Source: DASRDR01 sp035550795 (lineage in GTDB: Bacteria; Methylomirabilota; Methylomirabilia; Rokubacteriales; DASRDR01). From it: a stretch of 64,000 nucleotides of DNA. Location: positions 30,423-94,422 of the forward strand of contig DASZOL010000116.1 in NCBI GenBank assembly GCA_035550795.1, written 5' to 3'. Both the position numbers and the translations under genes were made by a program. The notes under the pieces were generated by a model that worked only from the letters and a program-made list of their open reading frames with translations, was not told where the DNA came from and did no database searches. Positions 19,095 to 28,608 of the stretch are shown here, one piece after another; position 1 is the first letter of the stretch, and each line of letters begins with the position of its first letter.

Positions 19095-20597
19095 CTAGTG
19101 GCCGGTCGTGCTCGAGGCGCCGTCGCCGTGGAAGACGTCCGGGTTGGGAGGCCCTTCGACCAGGAGGAAGCCGGCGAGGCCACGCTCGAGTCTCGACAGC
19201 GAGTGGTCCACGAGGATGTAGCGGCCCGGCACCTCGAGCTTGAACTCGACGATGGCCGCCCCGCCGGCGGGGACCATCGTCGTCTGCACGTTCGTCGCCG
19301 GCGGCGACCCCATGGCAGCCTCCTTGTACACGCGGTCGAAGATCTCACCGATCACGTGGAAGGACGAGGTCGCGTTGGGGCCGCCGACTCCGAAGTAGAT
19401 GCGGACCGTCTCACCGACCTTCGCCTTCATCGGGTGCTCCGTCGTGAGCGCGCCGACTGAGCCGTTGAAGACGAAATACTCGGCGCGCTCGCCCAGGAGC
19501 TTCTCGACGCTGAACTCGTCGTGCCCTGGCTGCCCGAACGGCCGGTCGGTGTAGAGCTCGCCCTGCATGACGTAGAACTCGCGGTCGACCTTCGGCAGCC
19601 CGCCCGGGGGCTCCACGAGGATGAGCCCGTACATCCCGCTCGTGATGTGATTCGCCACCATCGGGGTCGCGCAGTGGTACACGTAGAGCCCCGGATTGAG
19701 CGCCTTGAAGCGGAACCCCTTCGTCTCTCCGGGCGGGGCCTGCGTCATGACCGCGCCGCCGCCGGGCCCGGTGACCCCGTGGAGGTCCACCGAGTGAATC
19801 ATCCGGCTGCTCTCACGGTTCTTGAGCGTCAGCTCGACCGTATCGCCGACGCGCACGCGGAGGAACGGCCCGGGGACCTTGCCGTTGAAGGTCCAGTAGT
19901 TGTAGGTCGTCTCGTTCGCCAGCTTGCCGATGAGCTCCACCGTCTCGAGCTCCACCGCGACCGTGCGCGGCGGTCCGGCCGGCAGCGGCGCGGGGAGATC
20001 AGCGGGGTTCCGCGCGATGCTCACCGACGGCGGCAGCGCCGCCACCGTGGTCTTGCCGGCGCCCACCACGAACTTGCCCTCCATGCCCGCCTGACGGTGC
20101 CCGGGTAGCGAGCAAAAGTACGCGAACTCGCCCGCTTTGTTCGCCCGGAAGGCCGTGACGCTGCTCGCGCCCTTGCGGTTGACGCGGTCGGTGGCGGCCT
20201 TGAACTCCGGGAAGACGACGTCGTGCTCCACGCCGTCCGCGTTGATCAGGCTGACCTGGACGACGGCCCCCTCGGCCACCCGGAGCGTCGGGTTGACGAC
20301 CCCTTCGATGTCGCCGCCGACCCCGACGAAGGCCATCTTGCCCTCCGCCAGCTCCGTGCGGAGGCGGAAGCGCACCGTGGGCGTGTACTCTGCCGCCGGG
20401 CTCTGCTTCGAGACCTTCGGCGCGGCCGCGGCCGGGGCAGGCCGGGCGGGCGACGCCGGCCGGCTCTGGGCCACGGAGCGTCCCGGCATCGGGTGGGGGT
20501 GCCCGCCGGCCGCGTGGGACTGGGCGCCCGCGACGGCCACCAAGCCCGGGACCAGGAGCACGACGGCGGACGCGAGGGAGATCACGATGCGGAGCAT
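19095..20597 (-). CDS. nirK: Copper-containing nitrite reductase with extra N-terminal cupredoxin domain
   Basis: This 500-residue periplasmic enzyme reduces nitrite to NO. A Sec signal ends near AGAQS. A first cupredoxin domain follows, with complete type 1 copper ligands His125, Cys162, His167 and Met172. The two NirK domains come next: type 1 site His268, Cys309, His317, Met322; type 2 site His273, His308 and His465; catalytic Asp271 and His414 in their expected places. Ordinary NirK lacks the first domain; a similar fusion is known in Hyphomicrobium NirK. ATG 20597 has AGGAGG upstream, and a sigma-54 type promoter precedes it. Other denitrification genes are absent from this window. Confidence 0.93.
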   Translation of the reverse strand: MLRIVISLASAVVLLVPGLVAVAGAQSHAAGGHPHPMPGRSVAQSRPASPARPAPAAAAPKVSKQSPAAEYTPTVRFRLRTELAEGKMAFVGVGGDIEGVVNPTLRVAEGAVVQVSLINADGVEHDVVFPEFKAATDRVNRKGASSVTAFRANKAGEFAYFCSLPGHRQAGMEGKFVVGAGKTTVAALPPSVSIARNPADLPAPLPAGPPRTVAVELETVELIGKLANETTYNYWTFNGKVPGPFLRVRVGDTVELTLKNRESSRMIHSVDLHGVTGPGGGAVMTQAPPGETKGFRFKALNPGLYVYHCATPMVANHITSGMYGLILVEPPGGLPKVDREFYVMQGELYTDRPFGQPGHDEFSVEKLLGERAEYFVFNGSVGALTTEHPMKAKVGETVRIYFGVGGPNATSSFHVIGEIFDRVYKEAAMGSPPATNVQTTMVPAGGAAIVEFKLEVPGRYILVDHSLSRLERGLAGFLLVEGPPNPDVFHGDGASSTTGH

Positions 20598-20647
20598 GGG
20601 CCTGTCCTCCTGGGCCGTCTCAGTGACCGCCCGGCCCGCGTCGGAAA

Positions 20648-20664
20648 TGCAGCCGGTATGCCAA
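20648..20664 (-). promoter_or_regulatory. Sigma-54 type -24/-12 promoter for nirK
   Basis: Read leftward, the site is TTGGCAT-ACCGG-CTGCA, with GG and GC exactly 10 bases apart; the only mismatch in the -12 block is C for T. The predicted start lies near 20637, giving a leader of about 40 bases with the AGGAGG site. A GGGACA hexamer sits at 20668-20673, just upstream of the -24. Confidence 0.6.
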
Positions 20665-20860
20665 GGCGGGACAGGCCCGCTGCCGGCGATCCTCGCGGAG
20701 AAACGGCCATCCGGCCGCCGGCGGCCGGCCCAGCGGCGCCCCAGTGGGACGGCGGCGGGGCACGTCCGGGCCCCTGGCGGCGGCCCGGAGCGCGCGGACG
20801 GTCTCCCGCCTGAGCCGGGCCCGGGGGCGTCAGCCCGCCGGCCCGCCGGAGTCGGGGCGC

Positions 20861-23224
20861 TCACGCGTATGGCCACCGCCAGTCCCGGACCTCGGGACGG
20901 TCGTCCCCGTGCTCGGCGATGTACGCCTTGTGCTCGGTCCGCCGCTCTCGCATCGCCTCCCTGACGTGCGCGGCCCGGGAGGCGAGCCCCGGCACCCGGT
21001 CGACCACGTCCATCACGAGGTGGTAGCGGTCCAGGTCGTTCAGGACGACCATGTCGAACGGCGTCGTGGTGGTGCCCTCCTCCTTGTACCCGCGCACGTG
21101 GAGGTTGTCGTGGTTGGTCCGCCGGTAGGTCAGCCGGTGGATCAGCCACGGGTAGCCATGGTAAGCGAAGATGATGGGCCGGTCCGTCGTGAAGAGGGCG
21201 TCGAACGCGGGGTCCGACAGGCCGTGGGGATGCTCCTCGCGGGGTTGGAGCCGCATGAGGTCCACGACGTTGACGACCCGTACGCGCAGGTCGGGAAGAT
21301 GCTCCCGCAGCAGCGCGGTCGCCGCCAGCGTCTCGAGCGTGGGCACGTCTCCGGCACAGGCCAGCACCACGTCGGGCGCAGCGCCTCCGTCGCTGCTCGC
21401 CCACTCCCAGGTCCCGATGCCGGCGGCGCAGTGCGTGACCGCCGCGTCCATGTCGAGGTACTGGAGGGCGGGCTGCTTGCCGGCCACGATCACGTTGACG
21501 TAGTTCCGGCTCCGGAGGCAGTGGTCCGCGACCGACAGCAGCGTGTTGGCGTCCGGCGGCAGGTAGACGCGAATGATCTCCGACTTCTTGTTCACCACGT
21601 GGTCGATGAACCCGGGGTCCTGATGCGAGAACCCGTTGTGGTCCTGGCGCCAGACGTGCGAGGTCAGGAGGTAGTTGAGGGACGCGATGGGCGCGCGCCA
21701 GGGGATCCCCCGGGACACCTTCAGCCACTTGGCGTGCTGGTTGAACATCGAATCCACGATGTGGATGAAGGCCTCGTAGCTCGAGAAGAGCCCGTGGCGC
21801 CCCGTGAGGAGATAGCCCTCGAGCCAGCCCTGGCACGTGTGCTCGCTCAGGATCTCCATCACCCGCCCGTCGAGGTCGAGGTGCTCGTCCTCCGGCCGCC
21901 GCTCGGCGATCCATGCGCGGGCGGTCGCCTCGAAGAGGGCGTCCAGGCGGTTCGACGCGGTCTCGTCGGGGCCAAACACCCGGAAGTTGCGCCGGTCCCG
22001 GTTGAGCTTCACGACGTCGCGCAGCAGGCGGCCGAGCACGCGCGTGGCCTCCTCCACCGCCGTGCCGGGCCTGGGCACCGGCACGGCGTACTGCCGGAAG
22101 TCGGGCAGCCGCAGGGGCTCGAGCCGCACGCCGCCGTTGGCGTGCGGATTCGCCCCCATGCGGCGGGCGCCCCTGGGCGCCAGCGCCGCCAGTTCGTCGC
22201 GGAGCCGGCCCGCGTCGTCGAACAGCTCCTCCGGCTGGTAGCGCCGCATCCAGGCCTCGAGCTGTCGAAGGTGCCCGGGGTTGCTCGCCAGACCCGCGAG
22301 CGGCACCTGGTGCGAGCGCCAGAACCCCTCCGTCTTCTTGCCGTCCACCTCGGCGGGCCCGGTCCAGCCCTTGGGCGTGATCAGGATCAGGGCGGGCCAG
22401 CGAGGACGGGCGGCCTGGCCGTGCGTCCGGGCACGCCGCTGGATCGTGCGGATCTCCTCGACGATTGCGTCGAGCGTCTTCGCCATCGCCTCGTGCGTGG
22501 GCGCCGGCTCGTCCCCTTCCACGACGTAGGGGCGGTAGCCGTAGCCGGTGACGAGGCTCTCCAGCTCGGCCCGGCTGATCCGGGCCAGGATCGTCGGGTT
22601 CGCGATCTTGTAGCCGTTCAGGTGCAGGATCGGCAGCACCGCGCCGTCCGTCACCGGGTTGAGGAACTTGTTGGAGTGCCACGCCGTGGCGAGCGGCCCC
22701 GTCTCGGCCTCCCCGTCCCCGATCACGCAGGCGACGAGGAGGTCGGGATTGTCGAAGACGGCGCCGTAGGCGTGGGCCAGCGAGTAGCCCAGCTCGCCGC
22801 CCTCGTGGATCGAGCCTGGAGTCTCGGGGGCGACGTGGCTCGGGATCCCGCCTGGAAAGGAGAACTGGCGGAACAGGCGTCGCAGGCCGTCCTCGTCTCG
22901 GGACACGTCAGGATACCGCTCGCTGTACGTGCCCTCGAGGTACGTGTTCGCGACCATGCCCGGCCCGCCGTGGCCCGGGCCGCAGATGTAGATCATGTCG
23001 AGGTCGAACTTCCGGATCACGCGGTTCAGGTGGACGTACACGAAGTTCAGGCCCGGCGTCGTCCCCCAGTGTCCGAGGAGGCGCGGCTTGACGTGTGCGA
23101 TCGCGAGCGGCTCCCGGAGCAGGGGGTTGTCGAGGAGGTAGATCTGCCCGACGGACAGGTAGTTGGCCGCCCGCCAGTACCGATCGATGAGGGTCAGCTC
23201 CTGCTCGGACAGCGTCGTGGACAT
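20861..23224 (-). CDS. xfp: Xylulose-5-phosphate/fructose-6-phosphate phosphoketolase
   Basis: This 787-residue thiamine diphosphate enzyme splits xylulose-5-P or fructose-6-P to acetyl phosphate plus glyceraldehyde-3-P or erythrose-4-P. Family landmarks are all present: HWGTTPGLNFVYVHLNR, ICGPGHGGP, the TPP site GDGEAETGPLATAWHSNKF, and HQDPGFIDHVVNKKSE in the middle domain. Length matches the family (about 790). ATG 23224 is preceded by GGAGGA. It supplies acetyl phosphate and, by substrate-level phosphorylation, ATP, fitting the energy-stress genes around it. Confidence 0.95.
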   Translation of the reverse strand: MSTTLSEQELTLIDRYWRAANYLSVGQIYLLDNPLLREPLAIAHVKPRLLGHWGTTPGLNFVYVHLNRVIRKFDLDMIYICGPGHGGPGMVANTYLEGTYSERYPDVSRDEDGLRRLFRQFSFPGGIPSHVAPETPGSIHEGGELGYSLAHAYGAVFDNPDLLVACVIGDGEAETGPLATAWHSNKFLNPVTDGAVLPILHLNGYKIANPTILARISRAELESLVTGYGYRPYVVEGDEPAPTHEAMAKTLDAIVEEIRTIQRRARTHGQAARPRWPALILITPKGWTGPAEVDGKKTEGFWRSHQVPLAGLASNPGHLRQLEAWMRRYQPEELFDDAGRLRDELAALAPRGARRMGANPHANGGVRLEPLRLPDFRQYAVPVPRPGTAVEEATRVLGRLLRDVVKLNRDRRNFRVFGPDETASNRLDALFEATARAWIAERRPEDEHLDLDGRVMEILSEHTCQGWLEGYLLTGRHGLFSSYEAFIHIVDSMFNQHAKWLKVSRGIPWRAPIASLNYLLTSHVWRQDHNGFSHQDPGFIDHVVNKKSEIIRVYLPPDANTLLSVADHCLRSRNYVNVIVAGKQPALQYLDMDAAVTHCAAGIGTWEWASSDGGAAPDVVLACAGDVPTLETLAATALLREHLPDLRVRVVNVVDLMRLQPREEHPHGLSDPAFDALFTTDRPIIFAYHGYPWLIHRLTYRRTNHDNLHVRGYKEEGTTTTPFDMVVLNDLDRYHLVMDVVDRVPGLASRAAHVREAMRERRTEHKAYIAEHGDDRPEVRDWRWPYA

Positions 23225-23522
23225 CGGTCCTCCAATCGGCGGTGGCGCGGTCAGCCCCGGGAGCGACGGGTTGCCGCGCCGGGATGGTCGGCGTCACCGG
23301 GTCTGGCGCACCGCGCCCTCCGGTCGCCCATATGCTTCATCATCTCCCATCTGCACGCTCCGGTCTCATGGCATCGGGCCGGCGCCATCCGCTTCCCTCG
23401 GGCTGGCGTGGCGGGTCTATCGGGACGCCCCGCCGGCGGCTCACCGCGCCGGGATCAGGGGCAGCGCGAGGAGCCTCGTCATGGAGCCGCTCGCCGAGCG
23501 GTGGGGCGGTCCCACCCCAGTC

Positions 23523-23540
23523 TGTCCCGGTGATGGGACA
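23523..23540. promoter_or_regulatory. TGTCCC-N6-GGGACA palindrome, candidate activator site
   Basis: Perfect 6-base arms lie with a 6-base spacer about 97 bases upstream of the -24 element, the usual range for enhancer-binding activators of sigma-54. The GGGACA half-site recurs before several other sigma-54 type promoters in this window. Confidence 0.45.
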
Positions 23541-23635
23541 GCCGGCCCCTCCCGCCCGGATGGCCCTTCCGCTTGTCTGGCTCGCGACGCCTCGGAACCC
23601 GGGCGAACGGCGCCGCAGAGCAGAGGGGCCGAGAG

Positions 23636-23651
23636 CGGCACCATCGTTGCA
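23636..23651 (+). promoter_or_regulatory. Sigma-54 type -24/-12 promoter for usp-osmC
   Basis: The sequence is CGGCAC-CATCG-TTGCA with GG-N10-GC spacing exact. It lies 71 bases before the usp start codon; predicted transcription start is near 23662. Confidence 0.7.
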
Positions 23652-23721
23652 CGAGCGCAGGAGTGGTGTCCCAACCCCAGATGACGGCTGCGGTGCGGCA
23701 CCGGGGCCGGGTGAGGAGTCC

Positions 23722-24669
23722 ATGGCGACCATGCATCGGATCCTGTACGCGACGGACCTCTCGCCCACGTCCGAACCGGCCTGGAACGAGGCGCGACGGC
23801 TCGGGCGCCTGTTCGACGCCGAGATCGTCCTCCTTCACGTGGTGGCGCCGCCGTTCGTCCCTCCCGCTGAGGGCTACTTCCCTGCCGGGCTGTACGGAGA
23901 GCTCGTCGAGAGCTTGCGCCGAGACGCGCAACGCGGGCTGGATCGGCTCTTGGGCAGCGTGATCGGCTCGGGACTCAAGGTCCGGATCCGCCTGGAGAAC
24001 GGACCGCCGGCCCAGCAGATTCTCGAGGTGGAGGCCGAGGAAGGGGCCGACCTCCTGATCGTGGGGACCCATAGCCGGACGGGACTCCAGCGGACGATCC
24101 TGGGCAGCGTTGCCGATCGCCTGGTACGCCAGGCGACCTGTCCGGTCCTGACGGTCCGTCCGACGCCCGAGAGTGGCCCCCGCGGAGAGATCCGGCGGAT
24201 CGTTTACGCCACCGACTTCTCGCCGACCGCGAGGGCGGCGTGGCCCTGGGTCGTCGCCATCGCCGGCGCGACGGGCGCCGAGGTCGACCTGGTCCACGTC
24301 ACCTTCGAGCCCGTCGCGGACAAGCACATGTCCGCGGAGACGATCGGGCGGATGGCGCGAGCTCTCGACGAGCAGGCCCGGGTCGAGGCCGAGCGGTTCC
24401 TCGAGCAATCGACGCTGCCGCGGGAGCGGGTCCAGATCCGGCTCACGCAGGGCGTCCCGGGGGAGCAGATCGTCCGCCGGGCCCAGGACCAGGCGGCCGA
24501 TCTCATCGTCATGGGCACGCATGGCTGGTCGGGCGTCGTCCGCTGGATGCTCGGCTCCGTCGCGCACCACGTGATCCACACCGCGCCGTGCCCGGTGCTC
24601 ACGGTTGCCCCGGCCGGGGCGCAGGAGGCCACCCGTGCCGGGGCCAAGTCGACGGGAGCGGGGCGGTGA
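23722..24669 (+). CDS. Tandem-domain universal stress protein
   Basis: This 315-residue cytoplasmic protein has two UspA domains (about 1-145 and 155-300). Both keep the ATP-binding pattern G-x2-G-x9-G-S: VGTHSRTGLQRTILGS in the first and MGTHGWSGVVRWMLGS in the second, each followed by the ACPVLTV-type strand. Tandem Usp proteins bind ATP and mark energy, oxygen or stationary-phase stress. ATG 23722 has GAGGAG upstream; the open frame before it is non-coding. Its stop overlaps the GTG of the OsmC gene. Confidence 0.9.
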   Translation: MATMHRILYATDLSPTSEPAWNEARRLGRLFDAEIVLLHVVAPPFVPPAEGYFPAGLYGELVESLRRDAQRGLDRLLGSVIGSGLKVRIRLENGPPAQQILEVEAEEGADLLIVGTHSRTGLQRTILGSVADRLVRQATCPVLTVRPTPESGPRGEIRRIVYATDFSPTARAAWPWVVAIAGATGAEVDLVHVTFEPVADKHMSAETIGRMARALDEQARVEAERFLEQSTLPRERVQIRLTQGVPGEQIVRRAQDQAADLIVMGTHGWSGVVRWMLGSVAHHVIHTAPCPVLTVAPAGAQEATRAGAKSTGAGR

Positions 24670-25094
24670 AGCCGCTGCCCCACCGCTACGCCGTCCGCCT
24701 CGCCGGGGGTCCGAGCGGCCACGCGTCCATCGCGGCCGACGGTCTACCCGATCTCCGGACCGCGCCGCCCCTCGACTTCGGAGGCCCGGGGGACGCCTGG
24801 AGCCCCGAGCACCTCCTGCTGGCGGCGGTGGAGACGTGCTTCCTGTTCACGCTGCGGGCGGTCGCGGAAGCCTCGAGGATCGAGTTCACGCGGTGCGAGG
24901 TGACCGCCGAGGGCGTCGTCGACCGGGCGGACGGCGTGACGCGGTTCACGGAGATCGTGCTCCGCGCGCGACTGGCCCTCGCGCCCGGAGCCGACGCGGC
25001 CCGGGCGCGGCGAGTCATGGAGAAGGCCGAACGGGCGTGCCTCGTCTCGGCGTCGCTCGCGACGCCGGTCCGGCTCGAAGCCGAGCTCTCCTAG
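24666..25094 (+). CDS. OsmC/Ohr family protein
   Basis: This 142-residue protein contains the OsmC core: an N-terminal strand region, PEHLLLAAVETCFLFTL with the first conserved Cys, and EKAERACLVSASL with the second. The two cysteines form the peroxidatic pair in Ohr/OsmC thiol peroxidases that reduce organic hydroperoxides. GTG 24666 overlaps the preceding usp stop (GTGA), so the two proteins are co-translated under the sigma-54 type promoter. Confidence 0.82.
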   Translation: MKPLPHRYAVRLAGGPSGHASIAADGLPDLRTAPPLDFGGPGDAWSPEHLLLAAVETCFLFTLRAVAEASRIEFTRCEVTAEGVVDRADGVTRFTEIVLRARLALAPGADAARARRVMEKAERACLVSASLATPVRLEAELS

Positions 25095-25106
25095 CCAGGT
25101 CCCCCC

Positions 25107-25191
25107 CGCGGCGGCCCGCCGCGCCCAGGGCGCGGGACGCGGGCCGGCCCCGGGGAGCCCTCAGTCCACCGGGGGGGAGCGGCGGCGCTCC
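25107..25191. terminator. Two G+C hairpins between convergent genes
   Basis: CGCGGCG/CGCCGCG (25107-25123, loop 3) follows the OsmC stop. GGAGCG/CGCTCC (25176-25191, loop 4) faces the end of the leftward ZIP operon. Together they plausibly stop both transcripts. Confidence 0.5.
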
Positions 25192-25254
25192 GCCCCCAGA
25201 CCCCCCACCGCATTGATCAGTCGCGTGGCGCCGAAGAGATTGGTTCACAGCCTC

Positions 25255-26016
25255 TCACTCCAGGGTCGTGAGGAGCCCCATCACGCCGATGCCCAGCGAG
25301 ATGAGGCCGGCCTGAACGAGCAGGCCGCGAACGGTCCGATCATGCTGGAGCTCGGGCATCAGATCCGCAGCCGCGATGTACACGAACCCGCCCGCGGCGA
25401 CCGGGACCAGGACCGTCGTGACCGCGGCGCCCGCCACGGTCCCCAGCAGGAGCGCGACGACGCTGCCCAGGATGGCGGCGGTGGCCGAGGCCAGGTTGAG
25501 CAGCACGGCGCGGCGCACGCTGAGTCCACTGTGGATCAGGATGCCGAAATCGCCCAGCTCCTGCGGGATCTCGTGGAAGAGCACCGCGACGGTCGTCGCC
25601 AGGCCGAGCGTCGGGCTGGTGAGATAGCTCGCCGCGATCAGCACGCCGTCGAGGAAGTTGTGAATCGCGTCGCCGAGGACATTGACGGCCGCCAGCTCGG
25701 GCCGTGCGATCGGCCCGGGATGGTGGTACCGGTGCAAGAGCCCGTGCTCGTGGCGCAGGAGCTTCTCGACCACGAAGAAGAGCAGCATCCCGCCGAGAAC
25801 GAGAAGCGAGGGGCGCAGGGCGCCGGCGTCGCGCCTGAACGTCTCGGGGATCAGGTGGATGAACGCGTCGCCCAGCAGCGCCCCCACCGCGAAGCTGACG
25901 AGGAGCGCGGCGGCGCGGCGGGTCCGCGCCTCGTCCACGGACAGGGTCGCGAGCCCCACCAGGGAGACCACGCTGACGGCTCCCACGCTGAGCAGACTCA
26001 GAGTCCAGCTTGTCAT
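25255..26016 (-). CDS. ZIP family divalent metal transporter
   Basis: This 253-residue inner-membrane protein has about eight hydrophobic segments. The metal-site helices are clear: LGDAFIHLIPETF, HNFLDGVLIAASYL and FHEIPQELGDFGIL, the HNxxDG and HEIPQE motifs of ZIP carriers for zinc, iron or other divalent metals. A His-rich loop (HEHGLLHRYHH) lies in the middle. The ATG overlaps the stop of the upstream P-type ATPase (ATGA). It ends a five-gene operon. Confidence 0.88.
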   Translation of the reverse strand: MTSWTLSLLSVGAVSVVSLVGLATLSVDEARTRRAAALLVSFAVGALLGDAFIHLIPETFRRDAGALRPSLLVLGGMLLFFVVEKLLRHEHGLLHRYHHPGPIARPELAAVNVLGDAIHNFLDGVLIAASYLTSPTLGLATTVAVLFHEIPQELGDFGILIHSGLSVRRAVLLNLASATAAILGSVVALLLGTVAGAAVTTVLVPVAAGGFVYIAAADLMPELQHDRTVRGLLVQAGLISLGIGVMGLLTTLE

Positions 26017-28580
26017 GCAGCGGCCCGGTAGAAGCGCATCTTGGCCAGCTCGGCTGCCCCGATGTAGAGGATCGTGATCGCCAGCAAGACCAGTAGCACG
26101 GGGGCCGGCAGCGCGGTGAAGCCGAGGACCCCGGCAAACGGCAGAAAGGGGATCAGGAACGTCACGGCGGTGACCGCGGCCGTCAAGACCCACAGCAGCG
26201 TGCCCGGTCGGCTCCGGAAGAACGGGCGCCGGGTGCGCACGACGAGCGCGATGACGAGCTCGGTGAGGAGGGACTCGACAAACCACCCGGTGCGGAACAC
26301 CTCGGGGGTCGCCGAAAAGACCTTCAGGAGCGCTCCGAAGGTGAGGAAGTCGAACAGGGAGCTGAGCACGCCGAACGTGACCATGAAGCGCCCGACGAAG
26401 CGCATGTTCCAGCGGCGCGGCCGATCGACGAGCTCCGGATCCACGGTGTCGTCGGCCAGCCCGATGGCCGGCACGTCGGAGAGGAAGTTGTTGAGCAGGA
26501 TCTGCCCCGCCAGCAGCGGAAGGAACGGAAGGAACAGCGAGGCGGCCGCCATGCTGACCATGTTCCCCAGGTTCGCACTCGTCGTCGTCAAGATGTACTT
26601 CAGCGTGTTGGCAAACGTCTTTCGGCCTTCCTGGATCCCGCGCCGGATCACCTCGAGGTGGCGATCGAGGAGAACGAAGTCCGCCGCCTCCTTGGCCACG
26701 TCCGCGGCCTGATCCACGGACAGGCTGGTGTCCGCCGCGTGCATGGCCGGCGCGTCGTTCACCCCGTCGCCTAGAAAGCCGACCACGTGGCCCATCTTCT
26801 TGAGCGAGAGGATGATCCGCTCCTTCTGGTTCGGGTCCACCTCGACGAAGAGGTCCGTTCGCTCGGCGGCGATCCAGAGGGCCTCGTCGCGCAGCTCGTC
26901 GAGGTCCCGACCCGTGAGAACCCGCTCCGCGCGCATGCCCACCGCCGCCGCCACGTGTCGCGCGACGAGCCGGCCGTCCCCCGTGATGAGCTTGACCGAC
27001 ACGCCCAGTTGCGCCAGGTCTCGGAGCGCCCCGCCGACGCCTTCCTTCGGTCGGTCCAGGAAGGCGAGGAATCCCTGGAAGTCGAGGCCGTGCTCGTCGT
27101 CCCGGTCATACGCGGGCTTCTCGTCCAGCACCCGCGACGCCACGGCGAGCACACGCGTGCCCTGGGCGCTCCACTCCTCATGCCGGTTCCTCAGCGCGGT
27201 CAGCCCGTCCGCATCGAACGGGCGTCCGTCCGCGGACCGCACACAGGCCTCCAGGACGCGCTCGAAGGCGCCCTTGGTGACAAGGGTGATGCCCCGAGGA
27301 CCCTTGAGAACGACACTGAGCCGCTTGCGGACGAAATCGTAGGGGATCTCACCCAGCTTCTCCACGCCGGTCAGATCGGGCGCGTGCGCGCGCAGGATGG
27401 CCTCGTCGAGCGGGTTCGTCAGGCCGGCCTGCAGCGCGGCGTTACGGCTCGCAAGCTCCAGGACGTCGGTCGACGGCGCTCCCCGCTCGTCGTAGGCCCC
27501 CTCGAGCTGGACCACACCCTCGGTGAGGGTGCCGGTCTTGTCGGTGCACAAGACGTCCATGCTCCCGAGGTTCTCGATGGCGCTCAGCCGCTTGACGAGC
27601 ACGCCGTGGCGAGCCATGAGCTGCGCCCCCCGCGCAAGGTTGACGGACAGAATGGCGGGGAGAAGCTCCGGGCTCAGCCCCACGGCGAGCGCGATGGAGA
27701 AGAGCAGGGTCTCGATCGGAGGACGTCCCAGCAGCGTGTTCGCCGCGAACACCACGAGCACCATGACGAACATGGCGCTGCTGAGGAGGTATCCGAACCG
27801 GCGGATCCCCCGGTCGAACTCCGTCTCGGGGGGCCGGAGCATCAGCCGGTGCGCGATCGCGCCGAACCGCGTGGCCGGACCGGTCGCGACGACAAGGCAG
27901 CGAGCGGTCCCGCTTCGCACGTTCGTGCCGAGGAACACGCAATTGACCCGCTCGGTGAGAACCGCCGCCAGGGCGACCGCACCGGGCTTCTTCTCGACGG
28001 GGAAGCTCTCGCCGGTGAGCACCGATTCGTTCACGAAGCAGTCCGTCGCGTCGAGAACGATGCCGTCCGCCGGGAGGAGGCTCCCCGCAGCCAGCAGGAC
28101 CACGTCGCCCGGCACCACCTCGCGCAGCGGGATGGTCACCGGCCGGGCATCTCGCACCACCGTCGCCCCCGCCCGCACCCGCGCCCTCAGCTGGTCGGCG
28201 GCCATCTGCGCGCGGTATTCCCGCGCGTACCCGACTCCAACGCTCGCGACCAGGATCATGAGCACGATGGCGGCGTCGATCCAGGCCGCCGTGAGCACGG
28301 AGGCCCCCGCCGCGAACACCAGGAGCAGGAGCAGTGGGCTCCGGAGCTGGTTCCAGAGGACCCGCCCCCGGGACAGCTGGGCCTGCTCCCGGATCTCGTT
28401 GGGTCCATACTGGGCCAGCCGGCTTGCCGCCTCGGCCGAGGACAGGCCTTCGGGGCCCGAGCGAAGACGTCTCATCACGTCCGCTGGGTCCAGCGCCCAG
28501 TAGCCCTCCACCGCAGCCGGGCGGGCTCGGAAGCGCGACCGAGCCCGAAGCCCGACGCATCCCGGGCCCGGGGCGTTCAC
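26013..28580 (-). CDS. mgtA: Magnesium-translocating P-type ATPase
   Basis: This 855-residue P3B-type ATPase has an N-terminal cation ATPase domain (ADVMRRLRSGPEGLSSAEAA), the actuator loop LTGESFPVEK, the phosphorylation site CTDKTGTLTEG and the hinge GDGVNDAPAMHAAD. The stretch GLSPELLPAILSVNLARGA, followed by the VKRL/IENLGSMD pattern, is specific to MgtA/MgtB-type Mg2+ importers. The GTG start at 28580 follows GGAG. The gene lies 28 bases downstream of the efflux ATPase and shares an ATGA with the ZIP gene. No magnesium-sensing leader is visible. Confidence 0.9.
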   Translation of the reverse strand: MNAPGPGCVGLRARSRFRARPAAVEGYWALDPADVMRRLRSGPEGLSSAEAASRLAQYGPNEIREQAQLSRGRVLWNQLRSPLLLLLVFAAGASVLTAAWIDAAIVLMILVASVGVGYAREYRAQMAADQLRARVRAGATVVRDARPVTIPLREVVPGDVVLLAAGSLLPADGIVLDATDCFVNESVLTGESFPVEKKPGAVALAAVLTERVNCVFLGTNVRSGTARCLVVATGPATRFGAIAHRLMLRPPETEFDRGIRRFGYLLSSAMFVMVLVVFAANTLLGRPPIETLLFSIALAVGLSPELLPAILSVNLARGAQLMARHGVLVKRLSAIENLGSMDVLCTDKTGTLTEGVVQLEGAYDERGAPSTDVLELASRNAALQAGLTNPLDEAILRAHAPDLTGVEKLGEIPYDFVRKRLSVVLKGPRGITLVTKGAFERVLEACVRSADGRPFDADGLTALRNRHEEWSAQGTRVLAVASRVLDEKPAYDRDDEHGLDFQGFLAFLDRPKEGVGGALRDLAQLGVSVKLITGDGRLVARHVAAAVGMRAERVLTGRDLDELRDEALWIAAERTDLFVEVDPNQKERIILSLKKMGHVVGFLGDGVNDAPAMHAADTSLSVDQAADVAKEAADFVLLDRHLEVIRRGIQEGRKTFANTLKYILTTTSANLGNMVSMAAASLFLPFLPLLAGQILLNNFLSDVPAIGLADDTVDPELVDRPRRWNMRFVGRFMVTFGVLSSLFDFLTFGALLKVFSATPEVFRTGWFVESLLTELVIALVVRTRRPFFRSRPGTLLWVLTAAVTAVTFLIPFLPFAGVLGFTALPAPVLLVLLAITILYIGAAELAKMRFYRAAA

Positions 28581-28608
28581 CGCTCCGCGCCGCCGGGCCC
28601 AGCCCCCG

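Larger units (their letters stand above)
23225..23721. other. Divergent 497-base intergenic region between xfp and usp
   Basis: No convincing gene is present. It holds a sigma-54 type promoter (23636-23651) and an upstream palindrome TGTCCC-N6-GGGACA (23523-23540) for the rightward usp gene. I could not identify a clear promoter for the leftward xfp gene. Confidence 0.6.

Noticed and set aside
20744..23533. Long rightward open frame opposite phosphoketolase
   Set aside because: Low-complexity Arg/Val/His-rich product with no motifs; the phosphoketolase on the other strand is unambiguous.
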